Part shown: piece after piece, positions 13,390-22,135 of the stretch
Layout: every line of letters starts with the position of its first letter
Position numbering within the stretch: position 1 is the first letter of the stretch
Assembly (NCBI GenBank): GCA_902781945.1
Contig: CACZLE010000014.1
Coordinates: 1-38,035 of the forward strand
DNA: 38,035 bases
Direction: 5' to 3'
Source of the DNA: an uncultured Eubacteriales bacterium
Lineage (GTDB): Bacteria; Bacillota; Clostridia; Christensenellales; Aristaeellaceae
The notes under the pieces: model-generated
Told to the model about the DNA's origin: nothing
Seen by the model: the letters and a program-made list of their open reading frames with translations, nothing else
Databases searched by the model: none
Program-made: the position numbers and the translations under genes

Positions 13390-15654
13390 ATGAATCTGAA
13401 CGAACTGAATCCCATGCAGCGGAAGGCTGCGGAGCAACTGGACGGACCTGTGCTGATCTTAGCCGGGGCAGGCAGCGGAAAAACACGCACGCTGACCTAT
13501 CGTGTTGCCAATCTACTGGAACACGGTGTAAAGGCCTGGCATATCCTGGCGTTGACCTTTACCAATAAGGCCGCCCGGGAGATGCAGGAGCGTATCGAGC
13601 GTCTGGCGGGGGAGAGCGCCACGGACGCATGGATCGGCACCTTTCACAGCATTTGCTGTCGGATCTTACGGCGGGATATAGAAAAGATCGGCTATGAGCA
13701 CAGCTTTACCATCTATGATGAAGACGATCAGCAGCGGGTGATCAAGGCGATCCTTAAGCAATTGGATATCGATGAAAAGTTTTTGCCCCCCAAGAGCATC
13801 AGCGCGGCCATCGGAGACGCCAAAAACCGTGTGCTGAATCCCGACGAATGGCTGAAGAACAGTCCGGCGGATTATCGCAGCCAAAAGATCCACGACGTGA
13901 TGACAGAATACGAGCAAAGGCTCAAAGCCGCCAACGCCCTGGATTTTGACGACCTACTGATGAAGACCCTGCAGCTTTTCCTGGAGCATCCGCCGGTGCT
14001 GCAATATTACCAGCAGCGGTTCCAGTATGTTCACGTGGACGAATATCAGGATACGAACTACGCCCAGTATCAGCTGGTGCGGCTGCTGACCCAGGAGAGC
14101 CGCAACCTGTGCGTGGTGGGCGACGACGACCAGAGCATCTATGGCTGGCGCGGCGCGGACATCCGCAATATCCTGGATTTTGAAAAGGATTTTCCCGACG
14201 CCGTGGTGATCAAGCTGGAGCAGAATTACCGCAGCACGGCCAATATCCTGGACGCGGCCAACCAGATCATTGCCCACAACGAGGGGCGAAAGGAAAAGGA
14301 GCTGTGGACCGAGGACGGCGAGGGCGAAAAGATCGCCCTGTATTCCGCCGCGGACGAGCGGGAGGAGGCGGGCTGGATCGCCAGCCGCATCCGCGCGCTC
14401 AACCGGCAGGGGATCAGCTATGGCAATATGGCGGTGCTCTACCGCATGCACGCCCTGAGCCGCGTGCTGGAAGAAACCATGATGCGTGCGGGCATTCCTT
14501 ACCGCGTGTACGGCGGCACCCGGTTCTATGACCGCAAGGAGGTGCGGGATATCCTGGCCTATCTGCGGGTGATCGAAAATCCCGCGGACGACGTGAGCCT
14601 GGCGCGGATCATCAACGTGCCCAAGCGCGCCATTGGCGACAGCACCGTGGACACCCTGGCCCAGTTTGCCAGGCAGAACGATATGCCGCTGTATTCCGCC
14701 GTGGCCGCGCCGCCGGATACCCTGCCCGCAAGGGCCAAAAAGAGCGTGCAGGGCTTTGCCGCCATGATGGCGGGGCTGCTGATCGCCCGGGAGACGCTGC
14801 CGCTGGGTGAATTTGTGCAGAAGGTGATCGACGAGGCAGGGCTGATTACGCAATATGAGAAAGACGCGGATAATAATGAAGAAAACCAGACCAGAATAGA
14901 GAATATCCGCGAGTTTATGGGCGCGGTGACGGAGTTTGAGCAGAAGAGCGAGGACAAGAGCCTGTTCGCCTTCCTGGAAAACGTGGCGCTGGTGACGGAG
15001 CTGGATAACCAGGAGAACGTGCCGAACTACGTGACCATGATGACCCTGCACAGCGCCAAGGGGCTGGAGTACGACGCGGTGTTCCTGAGCGGCATGGAGG
15101 AAGGGATCTTTCCCAGCGCCCGGGCTTTGCAGGAGGAAAACCGCCTGGAGGAAGAACGTCGGCTGTGCTATGTGGGCGTCACCCGGGCGCGGAAGCTGCT
15201 GCATTTGTCCTTTGCCCGGCGGCGGCTGCTGTTCAATCAGATGCAGTTCAACGCCCCCAGCTGCTTCATTCAGGAGATCCCCAAGCGGCTGATCCAGGAG
15301 GAATGGAGCAGCCCGGCCCAGTCCTCCGGCGGCGGTTGGGGCAGCTATGGCGGCACGGGCATGAAGCCCCGGCCCCAATACGGCTACGGCGACACCGTGC
15401 CCGCGCGCAAGCCCGCCGTGAACGGGCTCAATATCCCCGGTGTGCAGCGGGGCTTTGTGGCCAGCCCGGCCCGGAATATCAACGTGCAGCTGTTCAAGAC
15501 CGGCGACCACGTACTGCACCGCAAATTTGGCAAGGGCGTGGTGCGCGAGGTAAGCGGCACCGGCGAAAACGCTCGCATCGCCATCGTTTTTCCCGTGTTT
15601 GGCGAAAAGGTTTTCGCCCTCAGCATCGCGCCCATTGTGAAGGTGGAGGAATGA
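13390..15654 (+). CDS. pcrA: ATP-dependent DNA helicase PcrA (UvrD/Rep family)
   Basis: Superfamily 1A 3'-5' helicase acting in repair, recombination control and transcription-coupled processes. The 754-residue length is typical. Motifs in order: LNPMQRKAAEQ (Q motif), AGAGSGKT (Walker A), FTNKAAREM (Ia), VDEYQDTN (Walker B), GDDDQSIYGWRGA (III), LEQNYRS (IV), TLHSAKGLEYDAVF (V) and YVGVTRAR (VI). After a Gly/Pro-rich linker, the last 55 residues (FKTGDHVLHRKFGKGVVREV onward) form the Tudor-like domain that in Bacillus PcrA contacts RNA polymerase. AGGAAG precedes the ATG. The stop codon is one base from the ligA ATG; this pcrA-ligA pair is widely conserved in Gram-positive bacteria. Confidence 0.96.
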   Translation: MNLNELNPMQRKAAEQLDGPVLILAGAGSGKTRTLTYRVANLLEHGVKAWHILALTFTNKAAREMQERIERLAGESATDAWIGTFHSICCRILRRDIEKIGYEHSFTIYDEDDQQRVIKAILKQLDIDEKFLPPKSISAAIGDAKNRVLNPDEWLKNSPADYRSQKIHDVMTEYEQRLKAANALDFDDLLMKTLQLFLEHPPVLQYYQQRFQYVHVDEYQDTNYAQYQLVRLLTQESRNLCVVGDDDQSIYGWRGADIRNILDFEKDFPDAVVIKLEQNYRSTANILDAANQIIAHNEGRKEKELWTEDGEGEKIALYSAADEREEAGWIASRIRALNRQGISYGNMAVLYRMHALSRVLEETMMRAGIPYRVYGGTRFYDRKEVRDILAYLRVIENPADDVSLARIINVPKRAIGDSTVDTLAQFARQNDMPLYSAVAAPPDTLPARAKKSVQGFAAMMAGLLIARETLPLGEFVQKVIDEAGLITQYEKDADNNEENQTRIENIREFMGAVTEFEQKSEDKSLFAFLENVALVTELDNQENVPNYVTMMTLHSAKGLEYDAVFLSGMEEGIFPSARALQEENRLEEERRLCYVGVTRARKLLHLSFARRRLLFNQMQFNAPSCFIQEIPKRLIQEEWSSPAQSSGGGWGSYGGTGMKPRPQYGYGDTVPARKPAVNGLNIPGVQRGFVASPARNINVQLFKTGDHVLHRKFGKGVVREVSGTGENARIAIVFPVFGEKVFALSIAPIVKVEE

Positions 15655-15655
15655 C

Positions 15656-17638
15656 ATGCAGGATAAATTGCAGCGCATGCAGGAGCTGAAGGATCAATTG
15701 AACCGGGCGGCCTACGCTTATTACACGCTGGCCGAGCCCGTGATGGCGGACGTGCAGTACGACCGCCTCTATGACGAGCTGCTGGCCCTGGAAAAGGAGA
15801 CCGGCACCATCCTGCCCGATTCCCCCACCCACCGGGTGGGCGGCGAGGTGCTGCCGGAATTCCAGAAGCACAGGCATATCAATCGCCTGTGGAGCATGGA
15901 CAAGGTGCAGAGCGAAGCAGAGCTGATGGAGTGGCTGGAGCGCTGCGAACGTCTGTACAGCCAGGAAAGCGGCCTGCCGGCATTGTATTTCGGCATCGAA
16001 TACAAGTTTGACGGCCTGACCATCAACCTGACCTATGAAAACGGCGTACTGGTGCAGGCCGCCACCCGGGGCGACGGCGAGGTGGGCGAGGCCATCCTGC
16101 CCCAGGCCCGCACCATCCGGGATATCCCGCTGACCATCCCCTATCAGGGCCGCCTGGAGGTGCACGGCGAGTGCATCATGCGGCTGTCCACCCTGGCAAA
16201 ATATAATGAAACCGCCGCTGTTCCCCTCAAAAACGCCCGCAACGGCGCGGCGGGGGCCCTGCGCAACCTGGACCCCAAGGTGACGGCGGAGCGGCGTTTG
16301 AGCGCCTTCTTCTATGACGTGGGCACCATCGACGATCCGCCCTATCATGATCAATCCGGCATGGTGGATTTTATCCGCCAGCAGGGTCTGCCCGTCAGCC
16401 CCTTTTTCCGCACGGCGCATACGCCGGAGCAGGTGGTGGCCTGCATTCGGGAGATCGAAGCGAGCCGCGACACCCTGGATTTCCTCATTGACGGCGTGGT
16501 GATCAAGATTCAGGACGCGGCCACCCGGGCGGCGTTTGGCTTTACCGATAAGTTTCCCCGCTGGGAGGTGGCCTTTAAGTTCGCCGCGGAGGAAAACACC
16601 ACCACCCTGGAAAAAGTCACCTGGGAATTGGGCCGCACGGGCAAGCTGACGCCTCTGGGCCATGTGGCCGCGGTGGATTTCGCCGGGGTCACCGTGCGCA
16701 AGGCCACCCTCAACAATTATGGCGATATCCAGCGCAAACAGCTGCAACTGGGCTGCACTGTGTGGATCAGGCGCAGCAACGACGTGATCCCCGAGATCAT
16801 GGGCCGGGTGGAGGACGGCGCGGAGGGCAAGCCCATCGAAAAGCCCACGGTCTGCCCCGCCTGCGGCGAGCCCCTGGTGGAGCGCGGGGCCAACCTCTAC
16901 TGCGTCAACCGCGTGTCCTGCCGCCCCCAGGCGGTGGCGCGGCTGGCCCATTTCGGCAGCCGGGACGCCATGAATATCACGGGCTTTTCAGAGAAAACCG
17001 CCGGACAGCTCTATGATCAATGCGAGATCCGCGATCCCGCCGACCTCTATCATCTGACCCGGGAGCAGCTGCTTTCCCTGGAGGGCTTCAAGGACAAAAA
17101 GGCCGATAATCTGCTGTCCGCCCTGGAAAACAGCCGCCATTGCGGGCTGGACGAGTTCCTCTTCGCCATCGGCATTCCCAATATTGGCCGCGGCACCGCC
17201 CGGGATATCGCCAATCATTTCGGCAGCCTGCAAAAAGTGATGGACGCCACGCTGGAGGATCTGACCGCCATTCCGGACGTGGGGGACATCGTGGCCCAGA
17301 GCGTGGTGGAGTTTTTCAGCTTCCCGGAGGATCGCCGCATGGTGGAGCGGCTGCTTTCGGCGGGGGTCATCCCTGCGGAAAAGGCTCAGGCCGATGAAAA
17401 CGCGCCCCAGCCCCTGGCGGGCAAAACCGTGGTGGTCACCGGCACCCTGCCCTCCCTCAGCCGCAGCGAGGCGGAGGATCTGATCCGGCAAATGGGCGGC
17501 ACGGCGGCAGGCAGCGTCAGCAAAAAGACCAGCTACGTGCTGGCGGGGGAAAAGGCGGGCAGCAAACTCACCAAGGCTCAGGATCTGGGCATCGAGATCC
17601 TGGACGAAGCGGCGTTCATGCGCCTGATCGGAAAGTAA
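15656..17638 (+). CDS. ligA: NAD-dependent DNA ligase
   Basis: Seals nicks in replication and repair using NAD. The 660-residue product shows the N-terminal Ia domain (YYTLAEPVMADVQYDRLYDE), the adenylation site YKFDG with lysine 117, the OB fold, a four-cysteine zinc finger (CPAC ... CVNRVSC), helix-hairpin-helix repeats and a C-terminal BRCT domain (GKTVVVTGTLPSLSRSEAED). The phenylalanine between Lys and Asp in the active site replaces the more usual I/V/L and is conservative. It is coupled to pcrA. There is no terminator of its own: the promoter of a small toxin-like gene starts four bases after the stop codon. Confidence 0.97.
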   Translation: MQDKLQRMQELKDQLNRAAYAYYTLAEPVMADVQYDRLYDELLALEKETGTILPDSPTHRVGGEVLPEFQKHRHINRLWSMDKVQSEAELMEWLERCERLYSQESGLPALYFGIEYKFDGLTINLTYENGVLVQAATRGDGEVGEAILPQARTIRDIPLTIPYQGRLEVHGECIMRLSTLAKYNETAAVPLKNARNGAAGALRNLDPKVTAERRLSAFFYDVGTIDDPPYHDQSGMVDFIRQQGLPVSPFFRTAHTPEQVVACIREIEASRDTLDFLIDGVVIKIQDAATRAAFGFTDKFPRWEVAFKFAAEENTTTLEKVTWELGRTGKLTPLGHVAAVDFAGVTVRKATLNNYGDIQRKQLQLGCTVWIRRSNDVIPEIMGRVEDGAEGKPIEKPTVCPACGEPLVERGANLYCVNRVSCRPQAVARLAHFGSRDAMNITGFSEKTAGQLYDQCEIRDPADLYHLTREQLLSLEGFKDKKADNLLSALENSRHCGLDEFLFAIGIPNIGRGTARDIANHFGSLQKVMDATLEDLTAIPDVGDIVAQSVVEFFSFPEDRRMVERLLSAGVIPAEKAQADENAPQPLAGKTVVVTGTLPSLSRSEAEDLIRQMGGTAAGSVSKKTSYVLAGEKAGSKLTKAQDLGIEILDEAAFMRLIGK

Positions 17639-17641
17639 ATC

Positions 17642-17670
17642 TTGACTTCATATTGGAATTAAAATATAAT
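17642..17670 (+). promoter_or_regulatory. Strong sigma-A promoter of the small toxin-like gene
   Basis: TTGACT (17642-17647) and TATAAT (17665-17670) are exactly 17 bases apart. A start near 17677 would place an 8-bp hairpin with a GCAA tetraloop (17678-17697) at the very 5' end of the RNA, an arrangement that stabilises mRNA. Confidence 0.88.
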
Positions 17671-17727
17671 GTTTTTACCATTTGAGCAATCAAATGGGGG
17701 ACAGGGAGAAAATACGCGGAGCTTTAG

Positions 17728-17753
17728 CCTGCCGGATTACAAATGAAGGCAGG
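17728..17753 (+). promoter_or_regulatory. Hairpin masking the toxin ribosome site
   Basis: CCTGCC (17728-17733) can pair with GGCAGG (17748-17753), which contains the likely Shine-Dalgarno bases. Masked ribosome sites are a common property of type I toxin mRNAs. Confidence 0.6.
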
Positions 17754-17761
17754 TGATGGAC

Positions 17762-17854
17762 ATGAACGCATATGAGATCGTGATGATTTGCATAGCTTCC
17801 ATGACCCTCTTGCTGAAAGTGATCGAAGTTATTTATAACTTAAATCGGAAATAA
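17762..17854 (+). CDS. Holin-like small membrane peptide, probable type I toxin
   Basis: A 30-residue peptide too short for ordinary gene calling. It begins MNAYEIVMICIASMTLLL, continues as one hydrophobic helix, and ends with the basic NLNRK. The MxxYExxM pattern followed by a single helix and a charged tail matches the Bacillus TxpA/BsrG/BsrE and 'putative holin-like toxin' peptides, which depolarise or disorganise the membrane. An AGGTG site lies six bases before the ATG; an in-frame ATG two codons earlier (17756) is an alternative start. A consensus promoter, a 5' hairpin and a masked ribosome site precede it. A convergent antisense promoter downstream completes the picture of a type I module. 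Activity is inferred. Confidence 0.75.
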   Translation: MNAYEIVMICIASMTLLLKVIEVIYNLNRK

Positions 17855-17857
17855 GGC

Positions 17858-17945
17858 ACGAGAAAAGCCACCGCGTACTGCTATACGCGGTGGCTTTCGC
17901 AGTTTTCACCGGCAGGTGAAAACTCCGGGAACACACCTTCTCCCT
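17858..17945 (-). ncRNA. Predicted antisense RNA antitoxin, convergent with the toxin mRNA
   Basis: A minus-strand consensus promoter (17952-17980) faces the toxin gene and serves no minus-strand gene. Its transcript would start near 17945, contain the hairpin TTTTCACC/GGTGAAAA (17902-17923), and probably end at the 14-bp terminator hairpin followed by CTTTTCTC at 17866-17859. A toxin mRNA that runs through this region would overlap it by about 85 bases at the 3' end, as in txpA/RatA and bsrG/SR4. The exact ends are predictions. Confidence 0.68.
17864..17897. terminator. Bidirectional terminator hairpin of the toxin locus
   Basis: AAAGCCACCGCGTA (17864-17877) pairs perfectly with TACGCGGTGGCTTT (17884-17897), loop of six. 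The T tract is better on the minus strand (CTTTTCTC), so it is more convincing as the end of the antisense RNA. On the plus strand the second hairpin at 17902-17923 may help. Confidence 0.75.
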
Positions 17946-17951
17946 GTCTTT

Positions 17952-17980
17952 ATTATATACAAGCGATTTGAACGTGTCAA
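17952..17980 (-). promoter_or_regulatory. Consensus promoter of the predicted antisense RNA
   Basis: On the minus strand a perfect TTGACA (17975-17980) and perfect TATAAT (17952-17957) are 17 bases apart. It is the best promoter match in the window, fitting the excess of antitoxin RNA that type I systems need. Confidence 0.88.
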
Positions 17981-18001
17981 GCGTTTCCAGAGGGTAGAAC
18001 C

Positions 18002-20263
18002 ATGAATATCGATCAGCTTTTAGGCGTGCTCCGGCAAAATCCCGAGTTCATGCAATGCGTCACCCATTGGCATACCGATCCGCCGCGCCCCGCCCGGTAC
18101 GCGGATTGGCCGGCCTGCGTGGACGAAAAACTGCCGCCCATGCTGCGCCAGCGGGGCGTGGAGCGGCTGTATACCCATCAGGCCCAGGCCATCGAGGCGT
18201 CGGCCCGGGGCGAGGACATCGTGGTGGTCACGCCCACGGCCAGCGGCAAGACCATGTGCTACAATCTGCCCGTGCTCTCGGCCATATTGAAGGACCCCAA
18301 CGCCCGTGCTCTCTATCTTTTTCCCACCAAGGCCCTGTCCGCCGATCAGGTGAGCGAGCTCTACGAGGTCATTAAGCTGCTGGGCGTGGATATCAAAACC
18401 TTCACCTACGACGGCGACACCCCGGCGGCGGCCCGGCGGGCCATCCGGCAGGCGGGCCACGTGGTGGTCACCAATCCCGATATGCTCCACAGCGGCATCC
18501 TGCCCCATCACACCAAGTGGGTCAAGCTGTTTGAAAACCTGCAATATATCGTCATCGACGAGATCCATACCTATCGCGGGGTCTTTGGCAGCAACCTGGC
18601 CAACGTGCTCCGCAGGCTCATGCGCCTGTGCGAATTCTACGGCAGCCATCCCCGGTTCATCCTGTGCAGCGCCACCATCGCCAATCCCAAGGAGCTGGCG
18701 GAAACGCTGATCGGGCGGTCCGTCACCGTCATTGATGATAACGGCGCGCCCCTGGGCGAGCGCCACGTGATCTTCTATAATCCGCCGGTGGTCAACGAGC
18801 AATTGGGCATCCGCAAAAGCGTGCTCAACGAGGCCATGCGCGTATCTCAAATGCTGCTGCAGAACCGCATTTCTTCCATTATATTTGCGCGCAGCCGGGT
18901 GCAGGTGGAGGTGCTCACCAAGCGCTTGAAAGATCTGGTGCGGGACCCTGTGGGCAACAGCGGCCGCGTGCGCGGCTATCGCAGCGGTTATCTGCCCACC
19001 GAGCGCCGGGAGATCGAGCAGGGGCTTCGCGCGGGCAATATTGACGCCGTGGTATCCACCAACGCGCTGGAGCTGGGCATCGATATCGGCAGCCTTACCG
19101 CCTGCGTGCTCTGTGGCTATCCCGGTACCATCGCCAGCACCTGGCAGCAGGCCGGGCGCGCGGGCCGCAGAAAAGGCACCAGCCTGACCGTCCTGGTGGC
19201 GTCCAGCGCGGCCATCGATCAGTTCATCGTCACCCATCCCCAGTATTTCTTCAGCCAGTCCCCGGAAAACGCCCTGCTGAACCCGGATAACCTGTATGTG
19301 CTCCTCAGCCATTTCAAATGCGCGGCCTATGAATTGCCCTTTAAGGATGGCGAGACCCTGGGCGGCGCGCCGGGAGCAGAGGAGATGCGGGAATTCCTGG
19401 AGGAAAGCGAGATCGTGCGCCATGTGGGGGACACCTGGCATTGGCAGGCGGAGGAATTCCCCGCCAGCGAAATCAGCCTGCGCACGGCCATGACAGAAAA
19501 CTTCCTGATCAATGATATCACCGATCCCGGCCATGTGCGCATCATCGGCGAGATGGACCGCTTCACCGTGCCCATGCTGCTGCATGAGAACGCCATTTAT
19601 CTGCATGAGGGCCAACAATACCAGGTGGAAAAGCTGGATTGGGACGCCTGCAAGGCCTTTGTCCGCCGGGTGGAGGTGGATTATTACACCGACGCCGACC
19701 TGAACGTCAGCCTGTCCCTGCTGGATATCGCGGAGGAGCAGCAAAACGCCGCCTGGGGCGAGGTGAAGGTGACGGCCATCACCAAGCTGTTCAAAAAGAT
19801 GAAGTTCGACACCGGAGAAAACCTGGGCTTCGGCCCGGTGATGCTCCCGGAAAGCGAAATGCACACCACCGCCGTGTGGTGGACCCTGAAACCGGAGCAC
19901 GCGGTGCTCTTTGACAAGGACACCCTGCAAAACGGCATGATGGGCATCGCGAATCTCTTGCGCATCGTGGCCCCGCTATACCTCATGTGCTCCCCCCGGG
20001 ACGTGGCGGTCAGCTACCAGGTCAAGTGCCCCTTCACCGATCTGCCCACCCTGATCCTCTATGACAACTGTCCCGGCGGCGTGGGCCTGGCGGAAAAGGC
20101 CTATAAAATGCGCGATACCCTGCTGCTCCACGCCCGCCTCATCGCCCAGGATTGTCACTGCGAACACGGCTGCCCCAGTTGCGTCGGCCCCGTGGGCGAG
20201 GTGGGGGAAAACGGCAAGGAAACAGCCATGAAACTGATTGATCTATTGCTGAAAAAGGAGTAA
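18002..20263 (+). CDS. DEAD/DEAH-box helicase of the MrfA (YprA)/Hrq1 family
   Basis: Superfamily 2 DNA helicase of 753 residues with a C-terminal DUF1998-type zinc-binding region. Helicase motifs include TPTASGKT (Walker A), DEIH (Walker B), CSAT (III), STNALELGIDIG (V) and QQAGRAGR (VI). The last 70 residues carry CHCEHGCPSC, the four-cysteine site of the MrfA group. Bacillus MrfA works with the MrfB exonuclease in repair of mitomycin damage; no MrfB gene is adjacent, as the next gene is a methyltransferase. An AGAGGGT site precedes the ATG. It lies immediately after the toxin locus and shares two-base spacing with the following gene, so they form an operon. Confidence 0.88.
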   Translation: MNIDQLLGVLRQNPEFMQCVTHWHTDPPRPARYADWPACVDEKLPPMLRQRGVERLYTHQAQAIEASARGEDIVVVTPTASGKTMCYNLPVLSAILKDPNARALYLFPTKALSADQVSELYEVIKLLGVDIKTFTYDGDTPAAARRAIRQAGHVVVTNPDMLHSGILPHHTKWVKLFENLQYIVIDEIHTYRGVFGSNLANVLRRLMRLCEFYGSHPRFILCSATIANPKELAETLIGRSVTVIDDNGAPLGERHVIFYNPPVVNEQLGIRKSVLNEAMRVSQMLLQNRISSIIFARSRVQVEVLTKRLKDLVRDPVGNSGRVRGYRSGYLPTERREIEQGLRAGNIDAVVSTNALELGIDIGSLTACVLCGYPGTIASTWQQAGRAGRRKGTSLTVLVASSAAIDQFIVTHPQYFFSQSPENALLNPDNLYVLLSHFKCAAYELPFKDGETLGGAPGAEEMREFLEESEIVRHVGDTWHWQAEEFPASEISLRTAMTENFLINDITDPGHVRIIGEMDRFTVPMLLHENAIYLHEGQQYQVEKLDWDACKAFVRRVEVDYYTDADLNVSLSLLDIAEEQQNAAWGEVKVTAITKLFKKMKFDTGENLGFGPVMLPESEMHTTAVWWTLKPEHAVLFDKDTLQNGMMGIANLLRIVAPLYLMCSPRDVAVSYQVKCPFTDLPTLILYDNCPGGVGLAEKAYKMRDTLLLHARLIAQDCHCEHGCPSCVGPVGEVGENGKETAMKLIDLLLKKE

Positions 20264-20265
20264 AT

Positions 20266-20991
20266 ATGCCCAGTCTGGAAGCCTATTCCCGTTCTCTTGA
20301 TTACAGCTACGCCCTGGGGCTTTTCCCGGCCTCGGAGCTCATGAAAAAGCGCCCGGAACTGGCCCGGCGGCTGCTGGTGAGCACCAAGGCCGAGGGCAGC
20401 GAGGGATTGGATGCTCTGCGTGCTCTCTGCACGGAGCACCGCGTGCGGGAGGAGCACGCAGACAAGATCCTCAGCCGCGTTTCCGGCAAGGAAAACTGCT
20501 TCGCCGCCATTGTTTTCGATAAATTCCAGTCCGAACTGAACCCCTCCGGCAACCATCTGGTGCTCCATCATCCCAGCGATAAGGGCAACCTGGGCACCAT
20601 GCTCCGCACGGCCCTGGGCTTCGGTTATCGGGATATCGCCGTCATCCGCCCCGCCGCCGACGCCTTTGATCCCCATGTGGTCCGTGCCAGTATGGGAGCT
20701 ATTTTCGGGTTAAATCTGCGCTATTATGACGATTTTGACGCCTATCGGGCGGAATTTCCCCAGCATATGCTCTATCCCTTCATGCTGGACGCTTCCGTTC
20801 CGCTGGCGGAGGGCGTGGCGCGGAAGAAAACGCCCTTCTCCCTGATCATGGGCAACGAGGGCAGCGGCCTGCCGCCGGAATTCGCCGCCTGCGGCCAGCC
20901 CGTGCGCATTCCCCATAATAATGAAATCGATTCGCTGAATCTGTCGGTGGCGGCGGCCATCGGCATGTATGCCTTCGCCCAAAACGACTAA
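20266..20991 (+). CDS. SPOUT-family RNA methyltransferase (TrmH/SpoU type)
   Basis: AdoMet-dependent 2'-O-ribose methyltransferase predicted to act on tRNA or rRNA. The 241-residue protein has the three knot motifs: DKGNLGTMLRTALGFG (motif 1, with the RNA-contacting arginine), LIMGNEGSGLP (motif 2) and IDSLNLSVAAAIGMY (motif 3). The N-terminal 100 residues are not the standard L30e-like substrate-binding domain that I can recognise, so the target is uncertain. It starts two bases after the helicase stop codon. Confidence 0.88.
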   Translation: MPSLEAYSRSLDYSYALGLFPASELMKKRPELARRLLVSTKAEGSEGLDALRALCTEHRVREEHADKILSRVSGKENCFAAIVFDKFQSELNPSGNHLVLHHPSDKGNLGTMLRTALGFGYRDIAVIRPAADAFDPHVVRASMGAIFGLNLRYYDDFDAYRAEFPQHMLYPFMLDASVPLAEGVARKKTPFSLIMGNEGSGLPPEFAACGQPVRIPHNNEIDSLNLSVAAAIGMYAFAQND

Positions 20992-21004
20992 AGGAGAGGT
21001 AAAA

Positions 21005-21724
21005 ATGATACGAAAGCTGCTTTGCTGTGCTCTGCTCTTGGCGCTGCTGTGCTCCGGTGCTCTGGCCGAGGAGCGCGTGGTGCTTGATCCCCGCGTCCAG
21101 CCCGCCGTGGCCCTCAGCTTTGATGATGGCCCTTCGGAATTCACCCAGCAGGTCATCGATCTGCTGACGGAAAACGATTGCCGCGCCACCTTTTTTATGG
21201 TGGGCACCAATATGGATCTGTATCCTGATCTGGTGAAGGCGGTCTATGACAGCGGCAACGAGGTGGGCCTGCACACCTGGCGGCATAATGACCTGAATGA
21301 AATGAGCGCAGATGCCATCGTGCGCAATTTGCAGCTTTGCCAAAATATCGTCCTGGCCCAGACCGGCGCCACCGCCAAATGGCTGCGTCCGCCCTATGGC
21401 CGGGTGGGCCCCAGCGCTTACGGCGCCTGCATGGCATTGGAAATGTATATCGCCACCTGGACCATCGACAGCTGGGACTGGAAATATCAGAACGCCGAAA
21501 AGATCTATAACGAAGTGATCCCCCAATTGGCCAACGGGGCCATCATCCTGTTCCACGACACCCACGCCACCACCGTGGAGGCTTTGAGAACCATCCTGCC
21601 TGAAATCAAGGCCCGGGGCTACCAGGTGCTGACGGTGGACGAGCTGATGTCCTTCCGGGAAAGCCTGCGCTCCGGCACCCATTATTACCATCTGGATCTG
21701 AACAAATTGGCCCCGCTCCAATAA
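21005..21724 (+). CDS. Secreted polysaccharide deacetylase (CE4 family)
   Basis: Exported or membrane-anchored deacetylase, likely acting on N-acetyl sugars of peptidoglycan. The start at 21005 follows GGAGAGG and gives a signal peptide (MIRKLLCCALLLALLCSGALA); the longer frame begins inside the methyltransferase gene. The NodB motifs are complete: SFDDGPSE (catalytic base and metal aspartate), HTWRHNDL (metal histidines), RPPYG, DSWDW, and LFHDTH (catalytic histidine). At 239 residues it is little more than a signal plus the catalytic domain. The substrate is inferred from family membership. Confidence 0.92.
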   Translation: MIRKLLCCALLLALLCSGALAEERVVLDPRVQPAVALSFDDGPSEFTQQVIDLLTENDCRATFFMVGTNMDLYPDLVKAVYDSGNEVGLHTWRHNDLNEMSADAIVRNLQLCQNIVLAQTGATAKWLRPPYGRVGPSAYGACMALEMYIATWTIDSWDWKYQNAEKIYNEVIPQLANGAIILFHDTHATTVEALRTILPEIKARGYQVLTVDELMSFRESLRSGTHYYHLDLNKLAPLQ

Positions 21725-21728
21725 AGTC

Positions 21729-21765
21729 AATATCGCGCACCGGTTTGTGTTGACTTACCGATATT
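21729..21765. promoter_or_regulatory. Inverted repeat overlapping the ferredoxin promoter
   Basis: AATATCG (21729-21735) and CGATATT (21759-21765) are inverted copies flanking the -35 box and part of the spacer. It could be an operator; no regulator is implied by neighbours. Confidence 0.4.
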
Positions 21766-21779
21766 TGGCGTGATAAGAT
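21750..21779 (+). promoter_or_regulatory. Promoter of the ferredoxin gene
   Basis: TTGACT (21750-21755) and TAAGAT (21774-21779) are 18 bases apart, about 57 bases upstream of the ferredoxin ATG. Confidence 0.65.
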
Positions 21780-21815
21780 ACGCACATAAGGAGCGATTAA
21801 CACCTTAATTCTTAA

Positions 21816-22007
<192 letters not shown>

Positions 22008-22025
22008 TTGACCGACTGCATCCGA

Positions 22026-22050
22026 GCCTGGCAGCAATGCCGGGCTTTTC
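22026..22050 (+). terminator. Terminator after the ferredoxin gene
   Basis: GCCTGGCA pairs with TGCCGGGC around a GCAA tetraloop, followed by TTTTC. It starts 18 bases after the ferredoxin stop. Confidence 0.85.
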
Positions 22051-22073
22051 TTATGCCGCAAAATGCCAAATGC

Positions 22074-22102
22074 TTGCCATTCCTGCGAAAAAAGGGTATA
22101 AT
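22074..22102 (+). promoter_or_regulatory. Sigma-A promoter of the walJ-like to rsmG cluster
   Basis: TTGCCA (22074-22079) and TATAAT (22097-22102) are 17 bases apart, 33 bases before the ATG of the first MBL gene. No other clear promoter is seen before the six tightly packed genes that follow. Confidence 0.82.
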
Positions 22103-22135
22103 AATTCCGCAATTTTGTACAAAAGGGATTACGGT

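Noticed and set aside
13954..15678. Long antisense frames across pcrA, ligA and the MrfA-like helicase gene
   Set aside because: Each lies wholly opposite a well-supported gene and shows only shadow composition, with no motif or ribosome site.
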